This document shows positions 1-7,903 of a DNA stretch of 22,464 bases, piece after piece; within the stretch, counting starts at the first letter, position 1; each line of letters opens with the position of its first letter. The notes beneath the pieces were generated by a model. That model did not search any database and was not told the origin of the DNA. It worked only from the letters and a program-made list of their open reading frames with translations. The stretch spans positions 1 through 22,464 of the forward strand of contig CAMLOU010000072.1 of the NCBI GenBank assembly GCA_946481735.1, written 5' to 3'. This stretch comes from an uncultured Cellvibrio sp. (GTDB lineage Bacteria; Pseudomonadota; Gammaproteobacteria; Pseudomonadales; Cellvibrionaceae). Both the position numbers and the translations under genes were made by a program.

Positions 1-1
1 T

Positions 2-904
2 CAGAATGTCAGCTTGCAGGTCAGCATTACCGACAGCAGCTGGTTGTCCAGTGGCGGCAGTTACCGCTATTCGTTGGACGGCAATGCGCCAGTGACTTTA
101 GCCAGCCTCACGCCGGTGAACCTCGGCATTCTGCCCACGGGCCGCCACACGCTGCGCGTCAGCCTGCTGGATGACGCCGGTAATGAAGTCGGTATTCCGC
201 GCACCCGTGAATTTACGGTCAACTGCGGCGACAATTGCCCTAACGTGCTGGTGTTCTCCAAAACCTCCGGCTTCCGCCACGGCTCTATCGAGGCCGGTAA
301 CGCCATGGTGCAGGACATAGCGGACACCTATGGCTTCGATATTACTTTCAGTGAAGATTCCAGCCTCTTCACCACCGCCAACCTGGCGCAATACAGCACT
401 ATCGTATTTATGAATACTACTGGCGATATCTTCAACACCAGCCAGGAAACGGCGTTCCGTTCCTACATCGAAAACGGCGGCGGCTTTGTCGGATTGCATT
501 CGGCGGCCGATACCGAACACGACTGGACCTGGTTTACCGATACGCTGCTGGGCGGTGCGGAATTTATCCACCACGGCGACGGTATCCCGCAAGCGCGGGT
601 GGAAATTGAGAAGCCCGGTGATGTGCTGGTTAATCACATCGGTAGCGAATGGACCATTGGTGACGAGTGGTATTTCTGGCGAGATAATCCACGTAATGCT
701 GGCAACATTGAAGTGCTCGCCAATCTGGATCGTTCAAGTTACAACTCGAATTATCCGGTGGAAGATCATCCGGTGATCTTCAAAAATACCGTGGGCGGCG
801 GTCGCGCGTTTTACACCGCCATGGGTCACGTGGATGCCAACTTCTCCGATCCCAAAATGATCGAGATGATTCGCAAGGCGATTGAATGGACATCGGCGGA
901 TTAA
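2..904 (+). CDS. Secreted ThuA-domain protein, 3' end (5' truncated by window edge)
   Basis: The reading frame is open from base 2 and the first in-frame start-like codon (TTG at 14) has no ribosome-binding site, so this is the C-terminal 300 residues of a longer protein. The first ~70 residues resemble an Ig/fibronectin-like beta module (YSLDG, GRHTLRV, DDAGN, ending in a Cys pair). The rest is a ThuA-like (trehalose utilisation family) domain: it begins VLVFSKTSGFRHGSI, continues with IENGGGFVGLHSAADT and a GGAEFIHHG segment, and closes with GGGRAFYTAMGH. ThuA-like domains have a class I glutamine-amidotransferase-like fold and are often fused to sugar-binding or dehydrogenase modules in secreted proteins, so a role in carbohydrate metabolism is plausible. 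The exact substrate cannot be told from this fragment. The gene ends before a tandem repeat and a hairpin that separate it from the downstream TonB receptor. Confidence 0.85.
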   Translation, partial: QNVSLQVSITDSSWLSSGGSYRYSLDGNAPVTLASLTPVNLGILPTGRHTLRVSLLDDAGNEVGIPRTREFTVNCGDNCPNVLVFSKTSGFRHGSIEAGNAMVQDIADTYGFDITFSEDSSLFTTANLAQYSTIVFMNTTGDIFNTSQETAFRSYIENGGGFVGLHSAADTEHDWTWFTDTLLGGAEFIHHGDGIPQARVEIEKPGDVLVNHIGSEWTIGDEWYFWRDNPRNAGNIEVLANLDRSSYNSNYPVEDHPVIFKNTVGGGRAFYTAMGHVDANFSDPKMIEMIRKAIEWTSAD

Positions 905-938
905 TCCGCCGATAGCACGCAAAAACCTGAAATTCTCG

Positions 939-966
939 CAACAATTCGCGCAACAATTCGCGCAAC
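939..966. repeat. Short tandem direct repeat, 12-bp unit
   Basis: The 12-base unit caacaattcgcg occurs at 939-950 and 951-962, with a third partial copy (caac) at 963-966. It lies in the intergenic region just 3' of the ThuA-domain gene and just before a strong hairpin. No function is evident; it may simply be slippage-generated. Confidence 0.85.
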
Positions 967-970
967 TATG

Positions 971-1004
971 TCACCCCTTCTTTTCTTAACGAAAGAAGGG
1001 GTGA
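971..1004. terminator. Strong 13-bp stem-loop, probable transcription terminator
   Basis: Bases 971-983 (tcaccccttcttt) pair perfectly with 992-1004, and an extra G-U pair is possible, leaving a 6-7 base loop. It sits between the ThuA-domain gene and the TonB receptor. There is no T-run right after the stem on the + strand, so termination efficiency is uncertain; it could also protect an mRNA 3' end. Confidence 0.5.
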
Positions 1005-1108
1005 CCATTCCCTTCAACATCCATTACACTCCACGCCGCTGCAAAAAATTTGTCGCAGCGCGCCATTAATGACTGCAGACACAACCTTAACGAGTGAAGA
1101 GACGCACT

Positions 1109-3010
1109 ATGAGATTTTCGCCACTGCTGCCCATCGCCCTGACCGTGGCCTCCGCGCCACTGTATGCTCAGCAACCTAATCAGGAACCACTGCAAGAACA
1201 AGTCATCGTAACCGGCACCCACAGTCCGCTCGCAGCGACCCAGGTGTCATCCAGTGTCAGTGTGATTGATCGCACGACTATTGCCCAACTCAACAAAACC
1301 AATCTCGCCGATGTTTTACAAACGGTGCCCGGCGTACTGGTTGAACGTCAGGGTGGCCCCGGCGGTTTAGCCGTTGCCTCCATACGCGGCGGCGAATCCA
1401 ATTACACCATGGTGATGGTGGATGGTGTTGCCATGAACGATCCGGGTAATACACGCGGCGGTGCATTTGATCTCGGCAACATCAATGTGGATTCTATCGA
1501 GCGCATTGAAATTGTGAGCGGCCCACAATCAGCAATTTACGGTGCCGATGCTTTGGCTGGTGTCATCAATATTATTACGCTGCGTCCGCAGGATGGTCAT
1601 CAACAAACCTTGTCTGCTTCTGGCGGCGATGAAGGTTATCAACACATCGGTTTAGGCGCGTCCGGTAAAACCGACCAATTCGATTACTCACTGCAATTTC
1701 GCGCACGCGACAGCGGCGAGCCGGTGGAAGGCAGTGAAGCAGAAGACAACGAAGCCAACCTGCGTTTAGGTTGGCAACCCAACGACGCGCATTATATTTC
1801 TGTGAGCTACCGTTATTTTGACGGCGAACGCAGCAGCTATCCTGAACAAAGTGGCGGCCCGTTATTTGCCACATCACCCGAACTGGATTTCACTGATTAC
1901 ACCGACGAAAGCGCTGCACTCACCTGGCAATACCAGGTCACGGAATTCTGGAAAAGCCAGTTGCAAGCAACACGCTATCAGCGCGAAGAAGACTATGAAT
2001 CACCCGGCATCGCACCTTACATGGCCGTGCCCGCCAACGGCGCGCAAACGGAATTCACGCGCGATCAAATGTCCTGGATTAACACCCTCGGTCAGCAAGG
2101 AAAATTCTGGGCTAACCTCGGCGTAGAACAGCGTAAAGAAGATGGCGACAGTCGCGGTTATCTCGATATCGGTTTCCCCTTCCCCACCGACTTTTCTCTG
2201 GAACGCACTACCGACAGCGGTTTTGTTGATCTGAATGCACAAATTAACGAGCGTTTATTATTACAAGGCAGCGTTCGCTACGACGACCCGGAAAATTTTG
2301 ACAGCCAGACGTCTACCAAAGTCGGTTTACGTTTTGCGCTTACCGACGCAGTCACCTTGCGTTCCAGCTTCGGCGAAGGCTACAAATTGCCGAGCTTCTT
2401 TGCCTTGGGTCACCCGTTGGTCGGCAACCCGGAATTGCAACCGGAAAAAGCGGAAAGTTGGGATCTCGGCGTTGAATGGCAAGTGAATGATCAATTGTTT
2501 AGCAGCGTGAATTATTTCGACAACGCTTACCGCGACGCCATCGACTTCGACAGCGAATTATTTACCAACGTCAACCGCGATCGCGTTGACACCAGCGGCG
2601 TTGAATGGCAAGCCCGATGGCAAAGTATCGATGGCCGCGTCGGTGTACGCACTCATGCGACCTATACGGATATTGATGTGAAAGACAGCGTCTCCATCCT
2701 CACCGGCCGTCCACAAGCCCGCGCCGGTGTAACGGTAAACTGGCAAGTGAATGACAGCTGGGATACGTCAGTGGATTACCAATGGGTCGACGAACAATTT
2801 GCCAGCAGCCAGCACACCGGCGGCACCGTGTTTGAAAAATTGGATGAATACCATCGCGTGGATGCGAATGTGTTCTGGAATATCAACGAGGTGGTGAAAG
2901 CGAATTTCACGCTGGAAAATGTGCTGGATGAGGAATATCAAACTGCTGTCGGCTTCCCTGCACCGGGATTGTTGTGGCGAGTGGGTTTGCGCTGGCAGTT
3001 GGCTAATTAA
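1109..3010 (+). CDS. TonB-dependent outer-membrane receptor, BtuB-like
   Basis: This is an outer-membrane active transporter powered by TonB-ExbBD. I start it at ATG 1109, which has a purine-rich stretch (gtgaagag) upstream and gives a clean Sec signal peptide ending LYAQQ; an in-frame GTG at 1094 would add five charged residues. The product is 633 residues, near the usual length of BtuB-type receptors. A possible TonB box (EQVIVTG) is followed by the plug domain (ADVLQTVPGVLVERQGG, SIRGGESNYTMVMVDGV, IERIEIVSGPQSAIYGADALAGVINII). The 22-strand barrel region then runs to the C-terminus, with the typical FTLENVLDEEYQ near the end. The family transports cobalamin, siderophores, sugars or other ligands. 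I saw no cobalamin riboswitch in the short leader, so the substrate is open. It is convergent with the Lcl-domain gene. Confidence 0.92.
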   Translation: MRFSPLLPIALTVASAPLYAQQPNQEPLQEQVIVTGTHSPLAATQVSSSVSVIDRTTIAQLNKTNLADVLQTVPGVLVERQGGPGGLAVASIRGGESNYTMVMVDGVAMNDPGNTRGGAFDLGNINVDSIERIEIVSGPQSAIYGADALAGVINIITLRPQDGHQQTLSASGGDEGYQHIGLGASGKTDQFDYSLQFRARDSGEPVEGSEAEDNEANLRLGWQPNDAHYISVSYRYFDGERSSYPEQSGGPLFATSPELDFTDYTDESAALTWQYQVTEFWKSQLQATRYQREEDYESPGIAPYMAVPANGAQTEFTRDQMSWINTLGQQGKFWANLGVEQRKEDGDSRGYLDIGFPFPTDFSLERTTDSGFVDLNAQINERLLLQGSVRYDDPENFDSQTSTKVGLRFALTDAVTLRSSFGEGYKLPSFFALGHPLVGNPELQPEKAESWDLGVEWQVNDQLFSSVNYFDNAYRDAIDFDSELFTNVNRDRVDTSGVEWQARWQSIDGRVGVRTHATYTDIDVKDSVSILTGRPQARAGVTVNWQVNDSWDTSVDYQWVDEQFASSQHTGGTVFEKLDEYHRVDANVFWNINEVVKANFTLENVLDEEYQTAVGFPAPGLLWRVGLRWQLAN

Positions 3011-3028
3011 ATAATGTAAGGATGTCGG

Positions 3029-3628
3029 CTATTGCGGTACGTCCTGGTTGTTACCGCGCACCAAATGCACCGGCAAAGGATTGCCGCGATAGCCGTTGTA
3101 ATAATAAGAAACCCCGTTACCGAAATGCACGGTCTGCGCATGTTCCGGATATTTTTCGTAGGCGGAGGCTGACCAGTAGGGTGTCTCTTGAGTATTGGAA
3201 AAATACGGCTTGATGTCGGAAGACTGCTGCAAGGTATACAACTGCTTTAACTCATCAATGGTTGGCACACGCCAATCGGTGAAACCACACAACGCCTCTT
3301 TGTTGGCCGCTTTTACCAGCGCATTCCAATCATCAAAAGCCATGCTCCCGACTTTATCAGCGCCTACCCCACCCCAGCGAAAGCTTTTGTCTTTACCGTG
3401 CAGGCTGTCGTCGCCTGTTTTTAATTCCCATACCAGCTGGGTTTCAGTATCTTGCAGGCAGCGCGCTGCTGTTGAAGTCGGCTCACCTTCAGCATTCAAT
3501 GGAATATAAGGGTCCGCTGATATCTTTCTCTCTGTATCGGCGAGCGAATACTGAGGCATTGCAGTAATAATCACTGTAGTAATTACGACAATGTGTCTTG
3601 CAGCGGTTATTTTTTTCATGGTTGACAT
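3029..3628 (-). CDS. Secreted Lcl/DUF1566-domain protein
   Basis: The product is a 199-residue protein with an N-terminal signal peptide (hydrophobic stretch IVVITTVIITAMPQYSLA). The mature part matches the Lcl C-terminal/DUF1566 pattern. It has an early RCLQD...TQLVWE segment, a central DWNALVKAANKEALCGFTDWRVPTIDEL block, and a final PYWSAS...VHFGNG...VHLVRG segment. Members are periplasmic or surface proteins, some linked to adhesion or glycan binding, but most have no defined role. Two in-frame ATGs (3628 and 3619) compete and neither has a clear Shine-Dalgarno sequence; I kept the longer one. It ends 18 bp from the convergent receptor stop and its start faces the divergent copper operon, so the 128 bp between 3629 and 3756 must serve both promoters. 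Confidence 0.8.
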   Translation of the reverse strand: MSTMKKITAARHIVVITTVIITAMPQYSLADTERKISADPYIPLNAEGEPTSTAARCLQDTETQLVWELKTGDDSLHGKDKSFRWGGVGADKVGSMAFDDWNALVKAANKEALCGFTDWRVPTIDELKQLYTLQQSSDIKPYFSNTQETPYWSASAYEKYPEHAQTVHFGNGVSYYYNGYRGNPLPVHLVRGNNQDVPQ

Positions 3629-3756
3629 TTCGTCTGATTATTGTCCTGAGTCAAGTGGCTGTTAAAAATAGCGATTATAGTAATTGCAGGCAGCACAATT
3701 TTCTCTATTCTGGATGGTATCCAAAGGATGTTCCATAACAAACGGAGAGTACGCTT

Positions 3757-6162
3757 ATGGCGCATCATCATTCGAACGTCGGCAGTAGCGCATCAACACC
3801 CTATTGCGGTAGTCAACGCGCGGAGCCATCAGGTGGCACGCTGACCGATCCTGTATGTGGTATGGCGGTGACTGCGACGTCATCTTACAAGACTGAATTT
3901 AGGGGCAAGATTTACTTCTTTTGCAGTGCCTCTTGCCAAAAAAAATTTATTGCCGCCCCCACTGATTACCTCGAAAAGCCTACAACCCCGGTCGTGCATG
4001 CCGCACTGAACGAAGCGAATAGCAGCGTCGAATACAGTTGCCCGATGCATCCGGAAGTTCGGCAACCGGGACCGGGAATCTGCCCCAAATGCGGCATGGC
4101 ACTGGAGCCGCTCATGCCAAGCGGGGAAATCGAGGAGAATCATGAGTTGGCGGACTTCCATCGCCGATTCTGGTACACCCTGCCACTGACTGTACTGGTC
4201 ACACTCATTGCCATGTCGAGTGGCGCCTTCGACAATCTGCTGCCTGACAACGCTCGTCCATGGGTAGAGCTGCTACTGGCAACGCCAGTGGTGCTGTGGT
4301 CAGGGTGGCCTTTCTTTGTGAGATGGCTGCACTCCATTCGCTTGCGCTCACCGAATATGTGGACGCTCATCGGCACCGGTACCGGTGCCGCTTACGTGTA
4401 CAGTGTAGTTGCTGTACTTGCCCCGGATATTTTCCCCGCATCTTTTCGAGAAGCTGGCCATGTGGCCGTTTATTTTGAGGCGGCGGCGGTCATCATTTCA
4501 TTGACCCTGCTGGGTCAGGTGTTGGAACTGAAGGCACGTTCCGAAACCGGTGCGGCGATCCGGGCACTGCTGGGACTGGCTCCCAAGACGGCGCGACGTT
4601 TGCGGGACGACGGAACGGAAGAAGATGTTCCGCTGACCCATGTGCATCCGGGTGATCGCCTGCGGATTCGTCCTGGGGAGAAAGTGCCGGTTGATGGCGT
4701 GGTGCTGGAAGGTGAGAGTGCCATTGATGAATCCATGTTGACGGGTGAACCCATGCCGGTGAGCAAACGCACTGGCGATGCAGTCATCGGCGCATCACTC
4801 AATACCAGCGGCGCGCTGATCATGCGCGCAGAAAAAGTCGGATCGGCTACAGTACTTTCCCAGATCGTACAGATGGTCTCCAATGCTCAGCGATCTCGGG
4901 CACCGATGCAGCGTATGGCTGACGTGGTCGCGGGTTATTTTGTGTTGATGGTAATCGCCATCTCACTGGTCACTTTCATCTTGTGGGGCATGCTGGGCCC
5001 CGAACCCAGTTGGGCATTCGGCCTGATCAACGCGGTGGCGGTATTGATTATTGCTTGCCCCTGCGCTCTCGGTCTGGCGACCCCCATGTCAGTAATGGTG
5101 GCCACCGGTAATGCAGCAACTCGCGGTATTCTTTTCAAAGACGCAGCAGCGATTGAACAACTGGGCAAGATCGATACGTTGATCGTCGATAAAACAGGGA
5201 CATTGACCGAAGGGAAACCAGCTTTTATGTCTGCAGTAACCGTAGCCGGCCGCAGCCCAAACGAGGTGCTGAGATTGGCCGCCAGTCTCGACCAGGCCAG
5301 CGAGCATCCGCTTGCCCACGCCATTGTCGCTGAAGCACGCTCTCGGAAATTGACGTTGAGTCCCGTCACTGATTTTGAATCCAGCTCTGGTATCGGTGTG
5401 CGTGGTGATGTGGATGGGCTGTCTCTCGCCTTGGGTAATACGGCTCTGATGGATGAACTGCAAGTCAACTGGCGAGGCCTGTCCGGCAAAGCGGAGGAAC
5501 TGCGAGCCCGGGGAGCCAGCGTGATATACCTTTCGGTTGGTCAGCAATTGGCGGGCTTGCTGGCGGTCGCTGATCCCATCAAGCCATCCACCCCTGAAGC
5601 CATAACGCAATTACGCGCTCAGGGTCTGCGTCTCGTCATGGCAACTGGAGATGGTCTTACCACCGCCCAGGCAGTGGCGCAAACCCTTGGTATCGATGAG
5701 GTGTATGGCGAAGTGCGGCCAGAAGACAAGGACAAACTGGTGGCTCAGTTGCAGGCAAAAGGCCACCAGGTGGCCATGGCCGGCGATGGCATCAATGACG
5801 CACCTGCCTTGGCCCGCGCCAACGTCGGTATTGCTATGGGTACAGGCACGGATGTAGCGATGAGTACCGCACAACTGACCCTGGTTAAGGGTGATCTGCG
5901 CGGTATCGTCGTGGCGCGCGCGATTTCGCAGGCGACCGTGCGAAACATGCGCCAAAACCTGATATTCGCTTTTCTTTATAACGCGCTGGGTGTTCCTGTA
6001 GCCGCAGGTGCCCTATATCCGGTAACTGGCTGGTTATTGTCACCTATGATTGCCGCGTTGGCGATGAGCCTGAGTTCTGTGTCGGTGGTGGGTAATGCGC
6101 TACGCCTGCGGCAGCGAAAAATCATTGGAGGTGACAAAAAGGAGAAAGACAATGCCTGGTGA
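3757..6162 (+). CDS. copA: Cu+/Ag+-exporting P1B-type ATPase with YHS and heavy-metal-binding domains
   Basis: This inner-membrane pump exports Cu(I), and probably Ag(I), from the cytoplasm using ATP. It is 801 residues long. The N-terminus lacks the usual HMA domains. Instead it has a His-rich start (MAHHHS), a YHS-type domain (about 31-72, Cys34, Cys56, Cys60) and a heavy-metal-binding domain (about 93-119, with CPMHPE and CPKCGM). The core motifs are TGE at 329-331, the transmembrane metal site CPC at 434-436, the phosphorylation motif DKTGT with Asp478, the HP dipeptide at 517-518 and GDGINDAP at 676-683. YN in the penultimate helix region (FAFLYNALG) and MSLSS in the last helix indicate P1B-1 Cu+/Ag+ specificity. 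The start follows GGAGAG with 7-nt spacing. This architecture resembles SilP-type pumps, and it heads a cus/sil-like cluster; silP would be an equally fair name. Its last 11 bases overlap the next gene. Confidence 0.93.
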   Translation: MAHHHSNVGSSASTPYCGSQRAEPSGGTLTDPVCGMAVTATSSYKTEFRGKIYFFCSASCQKKFIAAPTDYLEKPTTPVVHAALNEANSSVEYSCPMHPEVRQPGPGICPKCGMALEPLMPSGEIEENHELADFHRRFWYTLPLTVLVTLIAMSSGAFDNLLPDNARPWVELLLATPVVLWSGWPFFVRWLHSIRLRSPNMWTLIGTGTGAAYVYSVVAVLAPDIFPASFREAGHVAVYFEAAAVIISLTLLGQVLELKARSETGAAIRALLGLAPKTARRLRDDGTEEDVPLTHVHPGDRLRIRPGEKVPVDGVVLEGESAIDESMLTGEPMPVSKRTGDAVIGASLNTSGALIMRAEKVGSATVLSQIVQMVSNAQRSRAPMQRMADVVAGYFVLMVIAISLVTFILWGMLGPEPSWAFGLINAVAVLIIACPCALGLATPMSVMVATGNAATRGILFKDAAAIEQLGKIDTLIVDKTGTLTEGKPAFMSAVTVAGRSPNEVLRLAASLDQASEHPLAHAIVAEARSRKLTLSPVTDFESSSGIGVRGDVDGLSLALGNTALMDELQVNWRGLSGKAEELRARGASVIYLSVGQQLAGLLAVADPIKPSTPEAITQLRAQGLRLVMATGDGLTTAQAVAQTLGIDEVYGEVRPEDKDKLVAQLQAKGHQVAMAGDGINDAPALARANVGIAMGTGTDVAMSTAQLTLVKGDLRGIVVARAISQATVRNMRQNLIFAFLYNALGVPVAAGALYPVTGWLLSPMIAALAMSLSSVSVVGNALRLRQRKIIGGDKKEKDNAW
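6139..6144 (+). promoter_or_regulatory. Ribosome-binding site deciding the start of the small Cys-rich protein
   Basis: AAGGAG lies 7 nt before ATG 6152, inside the end of the ATPase gene. It favours that start over ATG 6200, which has no comparable sequence upstream, and over codons further upstream in the frame. Confidence 0.7.
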
Positions 6163-6550
6163 CTATGCGTACGCCAAAAATTGCGCTATTTTCGCCTCCA
6201 TGAATCGACAGCTAACACTGATTATTCTGTTTTTGAGCTTCCTTATGCCGCTTCAGATAGCAGCCGATGCGTTGCGTGTGTGCGAGCAGGATTTTTTGCT
6301 CACGATGAAGATGGATATAGAGCCTGACTCTGACATGCCATGTTGTGACGAGACTCAACCTTCCGCAGAATCTTGCCCTATGGCGGGGGATTGCCATGTA
6401 TGCAAAACCTCCGCGTCTGTTTCTCTGCTGACAAATGTTATTAATGCCTCGCTTAACCCTGTTTCTGGTCCGGTACTTCTCCCTGATTTAAGGGTAGATT
6501 TCTTCAATCCCCCTACGCTTTGGCGCCCTCCCATTACCTTCCTGAGTTAA
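6152..6550 (+). CDS. Small secreted Cys-rich protein of the copper operon, unknown function
   Basis: The product has 132 residues and I do not recognise a family. With the start at 6152 it has a 16-residue N-terminal extension before a typical signal sequence ([19 protein letters not shown]), ending near IAADA. If the internal ATG 6200 is used the signal peptide is conventional. The mature region has six Cys in clusters ([20 protein letters not shown]) plus Met and His, suggesting periplasmic metal binding or disulphides. The C-terminal half is plain and Pro-rich ([16 protein letters not shown]). It overlaps the ATPase by 11 bp and precedes the cusC homologue by 66 bp, so it is almost certainly cotranscribed with copper genes. 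Similarly sized Cys/His proteins are found in other copper clusters, but a role as metal chaperone or sensor is only inference. Confidence 0.75.
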   Translation: MPGDYAYAKNCAIFASMNRQLTLIILFLSFLMPLQIAADALRVCEQDFLLTMKMDIEPDSDMPCCDETQPSAESCPMAGDCHVCKTSASVSLLTNVINASLNPVSGPVLLPDLRVDFFNPPTLWRPPITFLS

Positions 6551-6564
6551 TCAAACCTCCGTTA

Positions 6565-6586
6565 GCCGCTGGTGCTTGTTAGCGGC
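6565..6586 (+). terminator. Weak stem-loop between the small Cys-rich gene and cusC
   Basis: gccgct (6565-6570) pairs with agcggc (6581-6586) around a 10-nt loop and is followed by a T-rich stretch (cattcgtgtttgtttt). It could act as a leaky terminator or attenuator that lowers expression of cusCBA relative to the ATPase, but the stem is only 6 bp. Confidence 0.25.
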
Positions 6587-6616
6587 CATTCGTGTTTGTT
6601 TTATCAGGAGTGAATC

Positions 6617-7903
6617 ATGTATTTCCGGACGGTCCGGGCCCGACATCTATGGGCCCCACTGGTGTTGGCGATTGCCGCTGACGCAACGGCGTTAACCTAT
6701 CAACAAGCCTTGGACAATGCTCTTGCCAGCGCACCATCGCTTGAGGCGACATCTGCTGCTATTGCAGCCGCTCGGCAGTTGGAAATTCCCGCCGGCGCAT
6801 TGCCAGACCCTCAATTATCCCTGGGCATCAACAACCTTCCCATTGAAGGGGCTGATCGCTTCAGCACATCAACTGACATGATGACCATGCGCCAGATCGG
6901 GATCATGCAGGCATTTCCCAACCGCGCCAAACGGATGGCGCGGGCGGCGGTGGCGCGACATGAACTGGCGGAGCGTGAGCAAGAACAAGAGCTGGCCCGA
7001 ATTGAGGCGCAGACCAATACCGCCACCGCCTGGTTGATGCTTTATCACCTGAATCTCCAACAGCAGATTCTGGACCAGTGGGAGGAGGAGAATCAGATGC
7101 TCGCGCAGACGGTCGCCGCTCGCTTGAATGCAAATCAGGGGCTTGTTACCGAGAGTGTCCTGCCGCGTCAGGAGGCCGCCTTGCTAGAGGAGCGAAGAGA
7201 CCTGCTGGTTAGGGACGCCCATCATGCCCGCGCACAACTACAGCAGTGGTTAGGGGAATTGGCCAATCAACCTTTGTCCGGCGTGCCGCCTACCTGGCAA
7301 TTGGCTACCGAAAAGACGTTGGTCGAGGCGCTTGAGCGACATCCCGCGCTACACATCTATGAGCCCAGGTCGAAAAAGCTTGCAGCGGAGCTGGACGAAG
7401 CAAGGGCAGATAAACGCCCGGATTGGGCCGTAGAGATGATGTATGGCCAGCGCCGGGCACCAATGGCTGAAGACATGATCTCCGTAAAATTTACGGTGGA
7501 TCTCCCGATTTTCGGCGCTCGCCGTCAAGACCCCCGCATTGCAGCCAAACTTGCGCAGCAAGATCAGTTATCCGCCGAACGTGAGGTGCAGGCCCGCGAA
7601 CTCGCGGCCATCCTTTCAGCTGAGCTGGCGAACTACCAACAATTGGAACGCGCCTGGCAACGGCAAAAGGCGGTGCTTTTGCCGTTGTCGGAAGAAAAAG
7701 TCCAGCTCGCTACAAGCGCCTGGCGAGCCAATCGCCTTCCGCTCTCAGAACTCATGGCCGCACGCCGTGAGCGTCTGGATGCGCAGCTGCGTCTGCGCGA
7801 GCTCGCCGCCGAGCGCGACCTTGCTGCTGCCCTGCTCCATCTCAGTTTCCAGACACCTCAACTGTCTCATCCTGCAACGCAAGGAGCACCAGCTCATGAA
7901 TAA
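6617..7903 (+). CDS. cusC: TolC-family outer-membrane channel of the Cus-type efflux complex (CusC-like)
   Basis: This is the outer-membrane exit duct of an RND copper/silver exporter. It has 428 residues, starting at ATG 6617 after AGGAG with 6-nt spacing. The N-terminus is a signal-peptide-like stretch (LWAPLVLAIAADATA) with no lipobox Cys, unlike E. coli CusC. The mature protein starts LTYQQALDNALASAPSLEA, the standard first helix of the outer-membrane efflux family. It then shows the two repeated long helical segments rich in Ala, Gln, Glu and Arg, with short beta strands near DPQLSLGINNLPIEG and VKFTVDLPIFGARRQ. Its place directly before cusB, with an 8-bp overlap, ties it to the tripartite pump. 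Relatives include CzcC/HelC-type channels, so the metal is set by CusA rather than by this protein. Confidence 0.9.
   Translation: MYFRTVRARHLWAPLVLAIAADATALTYQQALDNALASAPSLEATSAAIAAARQLEIPAGALPDPQLSLGINNLPIEGADRFSTSTDMMTMRQIGIMQAFPNRAKRMARAAVARHELAEREQEQELARIEAQTNTATAWLMLYHLNLQQQILDQWEEENQMLAQTVAARLNANQGLVTESVLPRQEAALLEERRDLLVRDAHHARAQLQQWLGELANQPLSGVPPTWQLATEKTLVEALERHPALHIYEPRSKKLAAELDEARADKRPDWAVEMMYGQRRAPMAEDMISVKFTVDLPIFGARRQDPRIAAKLAQQDQLSAEREVQARELAAILSAELANYQQLERAWQRQKAVLLPLSEEKVQLATSAWRANRLPLSELMAARRERLDAQLRLRELAAERDLAAALLHLSFQTPQLSHPATQGAPAHE
7881..7886 (+). promoter_or_regulatory. Ribosome-binding site deciding the cusB start
   Basis: AAGGAG ends 9 nt before ATG 7896 and sits within the last codons of cusC. 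The frame stays open far upstream (to 7539), but that stretch is in the cusC coding region and has no matching signal. Confidence 0.8.

Noticed and set aside
98..637. 179-codon frame on the minus strand opposite the ThuA-domain gene
   Set aside because: It is a shadow frame without a ribosome-binding site; the plus-strand protein has clear family motifs over the same bases.
1021..1108. Possible cobalamin riboswitch before the BtuB-like receptor
   Set aside because: Only a 6-bp stem (1037-1042 with 1055-1060) is visible and the leader is too short; no B12-box-like sequence is seen.
3622..3627. TTGACA as a -35 box for the copper operon
   Set aside because: It overlaps the start codon of the divergent Lcl gene and no -10-like hexamer lies 16-18 bp downstream.
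4935..5489. 184-codon minus-strand frame within the ATPase gene
   Set aside because: It is opposite the CPC and DKTGT motifs of the ATPase; the composition looks like a reverse-frame artefact.
7539..7895. Upstream extension of the cusB frame to 7539
   Set aside because: It lies entirely within cusC, is Arg/Ser/Pro-rich in that frame, and the AAGGAG before ATG 7896 with a following membrane anchor marks the real start.
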